Of a stretch of DNA of 36,126 bases, positions 8,954-17,519 are shown one piece after another (the first letter of the stretch is position 1; each line of letters begins with the position of its first letter). The translations under genes were made by a program, and so were the position numbers. The stretch lies in the NCBI GenBank assembly GCA_003517675.1, contig DPAC01000076.1, forward strand, positions 1-36,126, read 5' to 3'. This stretch comes from Porphyromonadaceae bacterium (lineage in GTDB: Bacteria > Bacteroidota > Bacteroidia > Bacteroidales > Dysgonomonadaceae). A model generated the notes under the pieces. The model searched no databases, had not been told where the DNA came from, and worked only from the letters and a program-made list of their open reading frames with translations.

Positions 8954-9586
8954 ATGTCAGTATTAGTAGGAAAAAAAGCCCCGGCATTCCGGGCTCAGGC
9001 CGTGATCAATGGCTCTGAAATAGTGGATAACTTCTCCCTTGAGGATTATATCAACAACAAGTATGTGGTCTTCTTCTTTTATCCGGCCGACTTCACCTTT
9101 GTCTGCCCCACCGAGCTGATCGCTTTCCAGCAAAAGTTGAAGGAGTTTGAAGATCGCAACACTGAAGTAGTGGCCGCATCGACAGACTCAGCAGTATCAC
9201 ACTGGAAGTGGCTCAACACACCGAAGAACAATGGTGGTATCCAGGGGGTCACCTATCCCATCGTAGCAGACCACTCGTTGACCATCTCGATGGCTTACGA
9301 TGTGCTAGCGGGTGAATTTGTCACCGACGAGGAGGGCAAACCTGAGTTCAAGGGATCCCCCGAGGCATATCGCGGCCTCTTCCTGATCGACAAGAAAGGC
9401 ATCGTACGTCACCAGGTGGTGAACGACATGCCCTTGGGCAGAAGCGTGGATGAGATCCTCCGGGTGATCGATGCGCTGCAGTTCACAGAAGAGTATGGCG
9501 AGGTATGCCCGGCCGACTGGCACAAGGGCGACAAGGCGCTCACCGCCACCCAAGAAGGGATCGCCGAGTACCTGTCGGAGAAGTAA
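8954..9586 (+). CDS. Typical 2-Cys peroxiredoxin (AhpC/Prx1 type)
   Basis: A 210-residue peroxidase that reduces hydrogen peroxide and organic peroxides. The peroxidatic Cys51 is in FYPADFTFVCPTE and the resolving Cys185 in YGEVCPADW, the spacing of typical 2-Cys enzymes that work as head-to-tail dimers. A C-terminal tail of about 25 residues after the resolving Cys resembles the Prx1 branch more than enteric AhpC (187 residues). No AhpF-like reductase is adjacent, so reduction probably comes from a thioredoxin or a distant AhpF. The gene is monocistronic, with a -7 box upstream and a strong hairpin downstream. Confidence 0.95.
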   Translation: MSVLVGKKAPAFRAQAVINGSEIVDNFSLEDYINNKYVVFFFYPADFTFVCPTELIAFQQKLKEFEDRNTEVVAASTDSAVSHWKWLNTPKNNGGIQGVTYPIVADHSLTISMAYDVLAGEFVTDEEGKPEFKGSPEAYRGLFLIDKKGIVRHQVVNDMPLGRSVDEILRVIDALQFTEEYGEVCPADWHKGDKALTATQEGIAEYLSEK

Positions 9587-9596
9587 TGATTTGACG

Positions 9597-9618
9597 AACC
9601 GGTTAGCCGGTTAGCCGG
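9597..9618. repeat. Short tandem 8-bp repeat after the peroxiredoxin gene
   Basis: GGTTAGCC occurs twice in a row, flanked by CC before and GG after, forming a small direct repeat just ahead of the terminator. No function is evident. Confidence 0.6.
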
Positions 9619-9626
9619 AATTATTT

Positions 9627-9656
9627 AAGTGGCTGAAGCAGTTGCTTCAGCCACTT
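9627..9656. terminator. Perfect hairpin between convergent genes, probable bidirectional terminator
   Basis: A 13-bp perfect stem (9627-9639 with 9644-9656) closes a 4-nt loop AGTT. It sits between the ends of the peroxiredoxin gene and the convergent racemase gene. There is no strong T-run on either side, so efficiency is uncertain, but position and stem favour a shared terminator. Confidence 0.65.
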
Positions 9657-9665
9657 GCCGTATGA

Positions 9666-10763
9666 TCACAGGAACCGCTTGTCGATGAACTTGGAGTTGA
9701 GCAGGCGGGCCACAGCCATGTAGTTGGTCCGGAAACGGATGCGGTCGCCCACCCGGTATTTCTTCGCTCCATTGGTGGTACGATTCTTACCGATGTCGAC
9801 TACCATCATGTCTGACGTGATGCCGACGAAACGCACCTCCTTGTCAAGCGGGACAATATCGTCCTTATCCACGTCGAGCATCCCCACATCAAGGATTGCT
9901 TTCACGGTGGTCTCATTTGCATCGTGATCCTCAAAATCGGCTGTATGACCGATGTTGGCATCGCTCAGCACCCCCTCCGGTATGATCTTCTTCTCCTCCA
10001 ACTCGATGATGTTGGCTTCGAAGGCGAAGGTGTCGGTATGCAGGTTCCGGAACTGCTCGTTGTAGAGAGGGCTCACCCCGAAAAAGGCAGCCTCCCCCAC
10101 CCTGAAGTGGTTGATATCTTTCGGGACAGCACCCTGTTCGATCAGCGGCAGGGTGATGGATGAACCGCCGGAAATATATTTCAGCTTCTTGTTGAATTTC
10201 CTTGAGATCTGTTCCTTGTAGCTGGAAAGCTGCTGGAGCTTTTCGTAGGTGGGCTCGATACCATACATGCAGCCCAGGTTGGAGCCCAGGCCAATCACAT
10301 CGATATAGGGCAGGTTGAATACTTTTTCGTAGAAGGTGATCACATCGCTGCGGTTCACCCCCTCGCGCATCTCTCCCAGCTCCACCATGATGATGATCTG
10401 GTGGATCTTACCGGCCTTTCGCGCCGCCTCGTTCAATGCCTTGATGGTACTCAGGGAACTGTTGAGGGAAATATCGGCATACTGGACCACATCGGCGGCA
10501 TAGATGGCCGCCGGCGGCTTGATGTAGATGGTGCGCATGGCTGGGTTCACAGCCCTCAGGTTCCTTAGGCTGGTAAGCCGCGAGTCCCCTACAGAGTTGA
10601 TCTTGTCAATCACCTCATCGGTGAGGATATTCTCCAGAAAGTCCTTGTCCCCCGAAAAGACCTTGGTGATCAGGCTCCAGTCGATTCCCTTCTCTTCGAA
10701 ATAATCGCTCAGGGTCCGGATGTTCTCCTTGATCTTCTCCGCTTCAATAATCAGCTCAGCCAT
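9666..10763 (-). CDS. PLP-dependent amino acid racemase (alanine racemase N-terminal fold, ornithine racemase-like)
   Basis: About 365 residues with the fold-type III barrel of alanine racemase. LITKVFSGD carries the candidate PLP Lys, followed by VGDSRLTSLRNLR, the MVELGEMREGV motif, GLGSNLGCMYG and the phosphate-binding YISGGSSITLP. The C-terminal part is a beta domain (VVDIGKNRTT, YRVGDRIRF). This layout resembles ornithine racemase and YhfX-type enzymes rather than biosynthetic Alr. Substrate is not readable. The codon at 10766 is GTG; the ATG at 10763 overlaps the stop of the GNAT gene by one base (TGATG), so ATG at 10763 is the likely coupled start. Confidence 0.85.
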   Translation of the reverse strand: MAELIIEAEKIKENIRTLSDYFEEKGIDWSLITKVFSGDKDFLENILTDEVIDKINSVGDSRLTSLRNLRAVNPAMRTIYIKPPAAIYAADVVQYADISLNSSLSTIKALNEAARKAGKIHQIIIMVELGEMREGVNRSDVITFYEKVFNLPYIDVIGLGSNLGCMYGIEPTYEKLQQLSSYKEQISRKFNKKLKYISGGSSITLPLIEQGAVPKDINHFRVGEAAFFGVSPLYNEQFRNLHTDTFAFEANIIELEEKKIIPEGVLSDANIGHTADFEDHDANETTVKAILDVGMLDVDKDDIVPLDKEVRFVGITSDMMVVDIGKNRTTNGAKKYRVGDRIRFRTNYMAVARLLNSKFIDKRFL

Positions 10764-11209
10764 CACTTGTTTTTTTTCAGCCTCATTTCCAGATAAGGAT
10801 TGGTAAATCCCAATCTCTCGTAAAGTCTTTTAGCAGGGTTGTTCGCCTCCACGTGGAGGGCGATATCCCCATCGGCATGTGCGATGGCCTGCGTCATCAA
10901 CTTCCTGCCGAGCCCCTCACCGCGGTTGTTGCGGTCCACTGCGATGTAAACCAGTATGTTCTCAGGGATGTAACCATCCATGCCGGTACGGTTGATCACC
11001 ACCGCAGCCCGTAGCTGCTCCTCCTGCTTCAGCAGCATCACGAAGCCGCCGAAGGAGTCGAACTCCTTCAGTGAGTAATCGATTGCTCTCTCGATCTGAT
11101 TTTTGGGATCTCCATACTGTTCCAGCTGGTCATGCAGAAAGTCGACCAGCTCCTGTTTTTCCTGTTCGCCAGGTTTGTTCTGTTCATCAAAGATGATTGT
11201 GTGCAACAT
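10763..11209 (-). CDS. GNAT family N-acetyltransferase
   Basis: About 148 residues starting MLHTIIFDEQ at the ATG at 11209; the open frame continues upstream, but those residues lie in the AT-rich leader. The GNAT acetyl-CoA loop is seen in VDRNNRGEGLGRKLM, and LHVEANNPAKRLYERLGF is the usual C-terminal motif B region. The acceptor is unknown. Its stop overlaps the racemase ATG by one base, so the two proteins are made together, hinting that the acetyltransferase may act on the racemase's amino acid or a derived product; this is inference. No promoter matching the Bacteroidota consensus was found upstream. Confidence 0.88.
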   Translation of the reverse strand: MLHTIIFDEQNKPGEQEKQELVDFLHDQLEQYGDPKNQIERAIDYSLKEFDSFGGFVMLLKQEEQLRAAVVINRTGMDGYIPENILVYIAVDRNNRGEGLGRKLMTQAIAHADGDIALHVEANNPAKRLYERLGFTNPYLEMRLKKNK

Positions 11210-11349
11210 AAAAAAAATAAAATTACACGCGAAAACCAGGGGTGGATTCCGCAAATTCCTGTTTGTCTCTATTAAAAAGACAACTCAACACCCAAATTGT
11301 TCAATTTTTTTTTGCACGATGCCCCAACATCCTTTCTTTCAGTTTGTTT

Positions 11350-11520
11350 TTAAAAAAAAAGATCACTGCCCTCTTTCAGATGCTCCACCAGCCGGTCGAG
11401 ACGCTGCTTCAATTCCATCAGCTCCTCCGCCGTGATACCCACCTGCTGCAACTCCTCCACCAGCTGCAGGGGGATGGCTGCCGCCTCATCCCGCATCTTC
11501 GGCTCGAAAGGGGTAGAGAG
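11350..11520 (-). pseudogene. C-terminal remnant of a MarR-like regulator
   Basis: On the minus strand an open stretch directly after an in-frame TAA (11521-11523) reads LSTPFEPKMRDEAAAIPLQL, continues with VEELQQVGITAEELMELK and QRLDRLVEHLKEGSD, and stops at 11350. The amphipathic helix with EAAAIP, then GITAEEL and a Leu-rich end, resembles the dimerisation helices that close MarR-family regulators. The winged-helix DNA-binding part is absent, because only about 55 bp separate this stump from the end of the ABC permease gene. An ATG at 11496 could yield a 48-residue peptide, but no start signal is evident. I favour a truncated gene; a genuine small helical protein is the alternative. Confidence 0.45.
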
Positions 11521-11576
11521 TTAACAGGAATAACGACATAAAACAATCCTATGATTTAAGCAGATGATTAAACCCC

Positions 11577-12641
11577 TCACCTTGATCGGATCTCGCGTCG
11601 CATAAAAGCAAGATAGGAGAGGATGAAGCAAATCATCGTGAGGGCGATCAGTCCGGTGAGCTGCGGCCATACAAGCAGCAGGCTCTGTCCCAGCGGCAGA
11701 GGGCCGGGTATGGCGCCCTGCATCTGCTCCATGGTGAGTGGCCCCAGGCTGCGCACGGAGGGCATCAGCAGCGTGGAGGTTGCCTGGCTGAACAGTTCGT
11801 TGGGCATCACCTGCATCAGCAGGAAGCGGAACCGCTCAAAGAGATAGATAGACCGTCCCGTAGCATAGGGCGACGGCGCCGCCGCCTTGATCAGCACGTT
11901 GGCGATCAGCGGGTAGAATACCGTGAAGAAGAGCCAAACGGCGATGCCGGAGAGAGCCGAGGTAGCGGGCTGCCGGAAGCGCACCGAAAAGTAGAGCGAC
12001 AGGTTGAGCCACAACGCCACGTAAACGATGCTCAGCAGCGTAAAGGAGAGGATCCGCATGAACTCGGCCGGTGTGGGCGGTATGCCCAGCGCCACCAATC
12101 CCGCACCGATCACCAGGAAGCTAAGCAGGAAAAAGAGCAACGTGATCACCAGCAGCGCTGCGGTGAACTTGGCGTTGATCACGTAGTCGCGTGGGATAGG
12201 CTGTGCCAGCAACCTGCTCAGCGTGCCTCTGTTCTGCTCCGTGTTGATCGCATCAAAGCCCAGGCTGATACCCAGCAGCGGCCCCAGGAAACCGATGAAG
12301 ACGAAGTAGGGTGGTAAGCTCCCATCCGACAGGGTGAAGAGCTTCAGGAAAAAGAACTCCTCCTCACTGCTACCAGCCTTCACCACGTCGCCGATACTGC
12401 TGAGGGCGGTGTAGAGCGATCCCACACAGGTGAGAAAGATGATTGCCATCAGAATGACCACCCGCCAACTGCGGATATGGTCGCTCATCTCTTTCAGCAC
12501 CATGACACGGAAGACGCCCGGGGCAGCTCCCGAAGAGCGAAAGGTGGTGAATTCACGCTTTACTGCCGGAATCAACCGTCGCAATTGCTCCTTCCAATAA
12601 GCAGCCGAAAAAAATCTATTTTGTTGCAGTGTGGTCTTCAT
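11577..12641 (-). CDS. ABC-2 type transporter permease
   Basis: About 354 residues with six or so hydrophobic segments. The first follows [20 protein letters not shown], typical of ABC-2 permeases; later ones include [35 protein letters not shown] and [17 protein letters not shown]. The motif [19 protein letters not shown] between helices is the conserved cytoplasmic loop of NatB/NosY-like permeases. The start is ATG 12641, preceded at good spacing by the strong ribosome-binding sequence AAGGAGGAAC, unusual for this phylum. It overlaps the ATPase gene by 26 bp. With the ATPase and NEW3 protein it forms an export or membrane-remodelling system of unknown substrate. Confidence 0.92.
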   Translation of the reverse strand: MKTTLQQNRFFSAAYWKEQLRRLIPAVKREFTTFRSSGAAPGVFRVMVLKEMSDHIRSWRVVILMAIIFLTCVGSLYTALSSIGDVVKAGSSEEEFFFLKLFTLSDGSLPPYFVFIGFLGPLLGISLGFDAINTEQNRGTLSRLLAQPIPRDYVINAKFTAALLVITLLFFLLSFLVIGAGLVALGIPPTPAEFMRILSFTLLSIVYVALWLNLSLYFSVRFRQPATSALSGIAVWLFFTVFYPLIANVLIKAAAPSPYATGRSIYLFERFRFLLMQVMPNELFSQATSTLLMPSVRSLGPLTMEQMQGAIPGPLPLGQSLLLVWPQLTGLIALTMICFILSYLAFMRREIRSR

Positions 12642-13407
12642 TGACTGTTCCTCCTTCAAAATAACGATGATAAATATCTTCCAGCCCATACTCCCTGCCT
12701 TCCTCCGAAGTGCTGCCGGAGAAGAGCTGGCGGGCAAGCGATGCGATGTCGCCCTGTGCCAAAAGACGACCCTTCACAAAAATACCCACGCGGTCGCATA
12801 CCTGCTGCACCTGGTGAAGGTGATGCGAGGAAAAGAGCACCGTGATGCCCTCCTCGCGGCTAAGGGTAACGATCATGCGCAGGAAATCGCGGATACCGGA
12901 GGGGTCAATGCCGAGCGTCGGCTCATCGAGAATGATCACCTCCGGGTTGCGCAGCAGCACGTCGGCTAATCCCAGCCGCTGCCGCATGCCACGAGAGTAT
13001 TTCCCCGCTTTCTTGGCAGTCTCCTCCGCCAGCCCCACCCGCTCCATCTGCCGCAGGGCACAGCTGCGAGCATCATGCTCGGAGAGACCATTGAGGCGGG
13101 CTGTGTAGATCAGGTTGTCCAACCCGCTCAAGTCGTCATAAAAACCCACATCTTCAGGCAGATAGCCGACACGCCGCTTTACCTCGATGGGCTGGCGCAC
13201 CGGGTCGAGTCCACACACCCGCACGCTACCGCTGGTTGGCTCAGTCATCCCCATCAGCATCAGAATGGTGGTCGACTTGCCGGCGCCATTGGGTCCCAAC
13301 AGGCCGAACACCTCACCCCGCCTTATCTCCAGCGTGAGATCATCAACCGCGGTGAAGTCACCATATTTCTTCGTAAGATTTCTGGTAACGATGGTTGCTT
13401 CCTCCAT
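12616..13407 (-). CDS. ABC transporter ATP-binding protein
   Basis: A 263-residue ATPase. Walker A is [12 protein letters not shown] near residue 37, the Q-loop is in [14 protein letters not shown], the signature is [12 protein letters not shown], Walker B is [12 protein letters not shown], and the switch His is in [13 protein letters not shown]. The tail of about 40 residues after the nucleotide-binding domain is usual for ABC-2 exporters. It starts 3 bp after the NEW3 gene's stop and overlaps the permease gene, so the three are one operon. It powers the adjacent permease. Confidence 0.95.
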   Translation of the reverse strand: MEEATIVTRNLTKKYGDFTAVDDLTLEIRRGEVFGLLGPNGAGKSTTILMLMGMTEPTSGSVRVCGLDPVRQPIEVKRRVGYLPEDVGFYDDLSGLDNLIYTARLNGLSEHDARSCALRQMERVGLAEETAKKAGKYSRGMRQRLGLADVLLRNPEVIILDEPTLGIDPSGIRDFLRMIVTLSREEGITVLFSSHHLHQVQQVCDRVGIFVKGRLLAQGDIASLARQLFSGSTSEEGREYGLEDIYHRYFEGGTVNEDHTATK

Positions 13408-13410
13408 GGC

Positions 13411-14559
13411 TTACCTCCTCCCATATTTGCGGAACAGATAGACCACCACACCGATGGCTCCAAGGATGATCAAAATGCCAAGCCATCCCCAGAGCAGGGG
13501 CGTCCTGACAGACATGCGGAACGAGGCGGTGGAGGTAGCCTCCGGCGTCTGCGCTGTGAGGTTGAGCACATAGTCACCCGGAATCGACTTGTCGTAGGCA
13601 CGCACCTGTGCCTTCACCTGGGCACTCTCACCAGCGGCTATCAGCGGGATGGTGTCGGGGGTGAAGGTCACCTCCCACCCCTGCGGTTTACCGGCACTCA
13701 TCCGCACACTGCTCAGGTCGGTGGAGCCGCTGTTGCGCACCACCAGGTCGATGGTCTTGCGGCGGCCGGCGGTGATCTTCTCGCTGAGACGGCCGTCGGG
13801 AGTGGTGAGCTCGATGCCATAGGTTCCAGAGATATCTGCCTCCAGCTCCAGGCGCGCGGTACTGCTGCCTGTGCTAGCCACCACCGGGATGGTGTACTTA
13901 CCCGCTTTTACGTTGTAGGGTGCTTTCACCTCTATCTGAATATCCTTGCTCTGTCCTGGATCAATCTCTACCGAGGAGGCCTGCTGGTAGTTGGGTTTGA
14001 AGACCACCGTCCAGCCGCGCGGGGCATGTGAGCTGAGGGCGTAGAGCTGCTTCTCGCCGGTCTGGTTCTCCAGCTTGGCGCGGTAATTGAAGGTAGAGGT
14101 GGCATGCCCCTGCATGTTGGCCTGGTCGGCGGTGAAGACGGTCTTCACCGTGCCCTGCTCCGACACCTCCACGGTGAGCGGCAGCACGCTGTGGCCACGA
14201 GCAATGACACGGAAGGTGTAGACCCCTTTTTCAATGTCGAAGGGCAGCTCCACCTTCAGGTTGAGGCTCTTCTTCTCGCGGGGCAACACCGAGATGGCCT
14301 GCGCGTTCCAACCTCCGGAGCGGAGCGTCTGCTTCCACCCCTCCGGAAGTCCTTCCACGTTCACCTCTGCGGTAGCGATGGCGCCACCGTTGTTGATCAG
14401 ATCAATGGCATAGTCGATGGTTTCGCCCGGTGGGACAGTAATATGCGGATAAGGAGTGTAGAGGCGTAGCGACTGCGCGAGGGCAGCCTGGCTGCAGAGA
14501 ACAATAATCAATAAAAGTGGCAGAAAAAAACGGGTCAAAATCTGCTTACGATTCAACAT
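13411..14559 (-). CDS. NEW3-domain membrane protein of an ABC transporter operon
   Basis: A 382-residue exported protein. The signal peptide (FFLPLLLIIVLCSQAALAQ) is followed by repeated immunoglobulin-like modules: PPGETIDYAIDLINNGG, WELV-free beta segments such as GWTVVFKPNYQQASSVEIDPGQSKDIQIEV, and KTIDLVVRNSGSTDLSSVRM before GWEVTF. These match the NEW3 (alpha-galactosidase-associated) pattern. A single C-terminal helix (WGWLGILIILGAIGVVVYLF) followed by RKYGRR anchors it in the inner membrane with the bulk in the periplasm. It is the first gene of an operon with an ABC ATPase and permease, and probably acts as the extracytoplasmic partner. The ribosome-binding sequence AAAGGAGGATC supports the start. 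Confidence 0.85.
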   Translation of the reverse strand: MLNRKQILTRFFLPLLLIIVLCSQAALAQSLRLYTPYPHITVPPGETIDYAIDLINNGGAIATAEVNVEGLPEGWKQTLRSGGWNAQAISVLPREKKSLNLKVELPFDIEKGVYTFRVIARGHSVLPLTVEVSEQGTVKTVFTADQANMQGHATSTFNYRAKLENQTGEKQLYALSSHAPRGWTVVFKPNYQQASSVEIDPGQSKDIQIEVKAPYNVKAGKYTIPVVASTGSSTARLELEADISGTYGIELTTPDGRLSEKITAGRRKTIDLVVRNSGSTDLSSVRMSAGKPQGWEVTFTPDTIPLIAAGESAQVKAQVRAYDKSIPGDYVLNLTAQTPEATSTASFRMSVRTPLLWGWLGILIILGAIGVVVYLFRKYGRR

Positions 14560-14738
14560 AAATGATCCTCCTTTCGTTGTAAAATTTGTGATTGAACAAT
14601 ATAACTGTTTTTGAATCTTCTTTCTCTTTTTAACTTCTATCGGTCATGTTTCGCAAAATGAGGCTTCAGGTTTTATTCGTCACACAACATGCTGGTAGAG
14701 GCCGGCATCGGGTAATGGGAGTCATTTACTCCCGGCCG
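14560..14738 (-). other. Long structured 5' leader of the NEW3-ABC operon
   Basis: Between the -7 box at 14739 and the ATG at 14559 there are about 179 bp. The first 40 bases of the predicted transcript fold back on themselves: GGCCGG pairs with CCGGCC, and inside it GGGAGT (14717-14722 on plus) pairs with ACTCCC (14728-14733). The rest is AT-rich with no reading frame I can support. I recognise no known riboswitch class. Confidence 0.4.
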
Positions 14739-14746
14739 CAAAAATA
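14739..14746 (-). promoter_or_regulatory. -7 promoter element for the NEW3-ABC operon
   Basis: The minus strand reads TATTTTTG, matching TAnnTTTG. No convincing TTG lies 19-20 bp further upstream, so the assignment is moderate. Confidence 0.45.
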
Positions 14747-14787
14747 AAAAATCGAGGTTTAACAAAAAACATTTTAAAAAAAATTAA

Positions 14788-14821
14788 CCGGGACACAGAG
14801 GCTCAAGGCTCCCTGTCCCGG
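14788..14821 (-). terminator. Intrinsic terminator of the DHOD-like gene
   Basis: CCGGGACA (14788-14795) pairs with TGTCCCGG (14814-14821), with extra partial pairing in the loop. On the minus strand the stem is followed by TTAATTTTTTTTAAAA, a strong U-tract. It lies 45 bp beyond the stop at 14867. Confidence 0.85.
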
Positions 14822-14866
14822 ACAATATTTTTCGAAAGCAGATGAGCTGCTACCGACTGAGGATGA

Positions 14867-15886
14867 TCACCACTCCAGCTCTTCCAACAACCTGTCGGAA
14901 TGTAGCAACGTATCGATATACTGCGCCCGCTTGTAAATGATAAGGGTGTTGTCCTTGTTGAGCACGCTGTCGGAGAGCTTGCCCCTGAACTGATCAATGC
15001 TGTCGTATTGTTTTCTTTCCATCCAGTCGGCGATCTCGCGATTGATCTTACCAATCTGTTCCAGGCCGTTGCGGTAGACTGTACTCACCACCTGCACACT
15101 GGAGGCTCCACTCAATAGTAGCTTCACTGCGTCCTCACCGGTGTAGATGCCGCGGCTGCTGCAGACATCAGCATTGATTCGCCCAAAAAGCATACCGGCA
15201 TAGCGGAGCGACTGCTTGTACTCTCCCCTGTGGGAGAGATTGAAGGCACGACGATGTTCCTCCCGGCGGATATCCACATCGGGCTGGAAGAAGGCGTTGA
15301 ACAGCACCAGCCCATTCACGCCGGCATCATCGAGACGCTTCACGAAATGGAGGATATTGGTGTAGTCGGAGCTCAGCTTCACGCTCACAGGGATGGTGAG
15401 CTGCTGACGGATAACGCCTACCAGACTGATCTGCTGCTGCTCAATGGTCGCCGCGTCGAGATCAAACCGCACCGGTATCTGGTAGAGGTTGAGCTCAATG
15501 GCATCCACCCCGGTCTCCTCGATCAACTTCGAGTAGTGGAACCAGGTGGATTCGTTCACGCAGTTGAGACTGGCGATTACCGGCACGGTGAGCTTCTCCT
15601 TGGCTCGACGCAGCTTCTCCAGGTAGTACTCCACCTCAGCGTGTTCCACGTTGGGATGATGTGTCACCGATTCAGCATAGATCTCATCATACTGGCTGAT
15701 CTTCTCATCCAGACGGAAGCTCTCCATCTGTATCTGCTCCTCAAAAAGGCTTTTGAATACCACGGCACCCACGCCCTCTTCTTCTGCACGCAGCAGTTTG
15801 TCACTGTCGGTGGACAGCTCGGATGCCCCGAGGATAACAGGACTCTTGAGCCGAATGCCCATGTAAGTTGTTTCTATGCTCTTCAT
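14867..15886 (-). CDS. Dihydroorotate dehydrogenase-like flavoprotein
   Basis: About 339 residues starting MKSIETTYMGIRLKSPVILG at ATG 15886; the frame continues to 16021, but the added residues do not resemble the family. The TIM barrel of class 1 DHOD is visible: LKSPVILGASELS, GVGAVVFKSLFEEQ, VIASLNCVNESTW, AIELNLY, IPVSVKLSSDYTN, GLVLFNAF, and the phosphate-binding end GEDAVKLLLSGASSVQVVSTVYRNG. In many Bacteroidota a protein of this type is encoded beside pyruvate:ferredoxin oxidoreductase, but that gene is not here. True PyrD function is doubtful because of the altered active-site region (NCVNES in place of the usual N-S-PN loop). It ends with a strong terminator. Confidence 0.85.
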   Translation of the reverse strand: MKSIETTYMGIRLKSPVILGASELSTDSDKLLRAEEEGVGAVVFKSLFEEQIQMESFRLDEKISQYDEIYAESVTHHPNVEHAEVEYYLEKLRRAKEKLTVPVIASLNCVNESTWFHYSKLIEETGVDAIELNLYQIPVRFDLDAATIEQQQISLVGVIRQQLTIPVSVKLSSDYTNILHFVKRLDDAGVNGLVLFNAFFQPDVDIRREEHRRAFNLSHRGEYKQSLRYAGMLFGRINADVCSSRGIYTGEDAVKLLLSGASSVQVVSTVYRNGLEQIGKINREIADWMERKQYDSIDQFRGKLSDSVLNKDNTLIIYKRAQYIDTLLHSDRLLEELEW

Positions 15887-16073
15887 ATGCTTATTTATTT
15901 TGGTAATTTGCTGATCAAAGTGAAACGTAGATCCTGATTTACCGGAATACGGTGATTCGGTGATCCGATGTTTGGCTGATTCATTGCTGCGATTTTTTTT
16001 GCCGATGTGCAACAGCCCCACCGGTTATTGATAATAACACTCCTTTTAACGGAATAGTTTTCTGCCGCAGCGG

Positions 16074-17423
16074 TTAATTCAGCACTTCCTCAAAAATCGT
16101 CTTCACCTGCTCGTTCTCCAGTCTGTTTTTGAGCCACTCCTCGATGCGCTCCCTGTCGGCAACGCGCAACCCGTTTCGTGGTACAGAGAACACCACCATC
16201 GGTACCATACCAGAGTGTTGAATGGAGTCGTTCACAGCTGAGAAGAGGTAGGTCTCCGCATAGGAGCAGCCTATCATCTGCGGGAATAGAGGCTTGATCT
16301 CCGACAGAATCTTCTCCCCGTAGAGAGGAATATTGCGGATGCTGTCTACCCGTCCCTCACTCTTACGAAGATTAAAGGTGGTGGCAGCCAGCTGTGCTGC
16401 AAGCCGTTCGGTCTCCGACTGATATTTCCGCATGTTCTCCTGCACCATACTGGCATCATACCCCTGGCGAATTGCCAGCCGTGCCGTATCTATCCTGTGT
16501 ATCAACGCTTTCTCTATGATCTTCTCCCTGATGGAATCGTTCAACCCGTAACCGGAGTAAAGCAGCTCCACGGTGCGGGTTGCAGGATGGACCTGCCTGC
16601 TCTGAAGATAGTTGCCTCCCATCAACGTCACCTCACCGATGAAGGTCTCAGCCCGTTGCGCGAACTCTTCGTTCCTCACCAATTTAACACCGAAGAAGAT
16701 GCTGGGTACCAGGGTGAGGATGATGACAGTTGATATGACACGGTTCACATGTTTCTTCCTGGTAGGATCTACGATGGAGCGGATGGGGAATTTCAGAAAT
16801 TGACAGACAATCAGTGCGGCAAAGGCAATGAAAACCGTATTGATGGTGAAGAGATAGAGCGCACCAAAAAAGAAATCGAACTGCAGGGTGGCCAGCCCAT
16901 AACCTGCCGTGCAGATAGGAGGCATCAGCGCCGTGGCGATCGCCACACCAGGGATCACGTTACCCTTCAGGCGGCTGCTCATCGCTACAATACCAGCCAG
17001 TCCGCCAAAGAGGGCGATGATCACATCGTAGATGGTGGGACTGGTTCGCGCCAGCAGTTCTGAGTGGGCCTGGTTGAGCGGTGAAAGCAGGAAATAGAGT
17101 GCCGAGGTGATGAGGCTCACCCCCACTGCAAAGAAGAAGTTCTTCAGGGAGCGGCGGAGCAGATGAAAGTCGTAGGTGGCCAGACTGTAACCCATGCCGT
17201 TGATGGGACCCATCAGCGGAGAGATGAGCATGGCCCCAATGATCACTGCCGTAGAGTTCATATTGAGTCCCACAGAGGCCACCACGATGGCGAACATCAG
17301 CACCCAGAGGTTGGTGCCACGAAAAACGATCCCGCTCTCGATCTTCTCATGAATGATGTCATACCCCTCCATTTCACTGCGCAGATCGAACCACTGCAGC
17401 AGCTTCTCTATCCTCTTCTCCAT
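16074..17423 (-). CDS. DUF389 family integral membrane protein
   Basis: A 449-residue protein. Residues about 25-240 hold six or so membrane helices with the family signatures VASVGLNMNSTAVIIGAMLI, SPLMGPINGMGYSLAT, ALFGGLAGIVAMSS and VIPGVAIATALMPPICTAGYGL. The last 200 residues form a soluble domain (FIGEVTLMGGNYLQSRQVHP and later VVFSVPRNGLRVADRERIEEWLK) found in the Bacteroidota branch. Family members are widespread and of unknown function; a transport or stress role is only guessed. The start at 17423 follows a -7 box by 17 bp. There is no sign of co-transcription with the neighbours. Confidence 0.92.
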   Translation of the reverse strand: MEKRIEKLLQWFDLRSEMEGYDIIHEKIESGIVFRGTNLWVLMFAIVVASVGLNMNSTAVIIGAMLISPLMGPINGMGYSLATYDFHLLRRSLKNFFFAVGVSLITSALYFLLSPLNQAHSELLARTSPTIYDVIIALFGGLAGIVAMSSRLKGNVIPGVAIATALMPPICTAGYGLATLQFDFFFGALYLFTINTVFIAFAALIVCQFLKFPIRSIVDPTRKKHVNRVISTVIILTLVPSIFFGVKLVRNEEFAQRAETFIGEVTLMGGNYLQSRQVHPATRTVELLYSGYGLNDSIREKIIEKALIHRIDTARLAIRQGYDASMVQENMRKYQSETERLAAQLAATTFNLRKSEGRVDSIRNIPLYGEKILSEIKPLFPQMIGCSYAETYLFSAVNDSIQHSGMVPMVVFSVPRNGLRVADRERIEEWLKNRLENEQVKTIFEEVLN

Positions 17424-17440
17424 CGCGATGCATCTTTTCG

Positions 17441-17448
17441 CAAATCTA
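17441..17448 (-). promoter_or_regulatory. -7 promoter element for the DUF389 gene
   Basis: The minus strand reads TAGATTTG, a match to TAnnTTTG, 17 bp before the ATG at 17423, which would give a very short leader. An A-tract lies immediately upstream of it. Confidence 0.5.
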
Positions 17449-17519
17449 CAAAAAAAAAGATTCCCCGCATATCTGCAGGAAACAATTTATAAAGATGTTT
17501 CACCAAATGAGGCAAATTC

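Noticed and set aside
13075..14031. Plus-strand ORF of 318 codons opposite the NEW3 and ABC ATPase genes
   Set aside because: It is the shadow of two well-supported minus-strand genes and has no recognisable domain.
15230..15937. Plus-strand ORF of 235 codons opposite the DHOD-like gene
   Set aside because: Shadow of the DHOD-like barrel; no supporting motifs.
16024..16038. GTTATT-GAT-AATAAC hairpin as a terminator for the DHOD-like or DUF389 gene
   Set aside because: The stem is short and AT-only apart from the end pair, and no U-tract follows on either strand.
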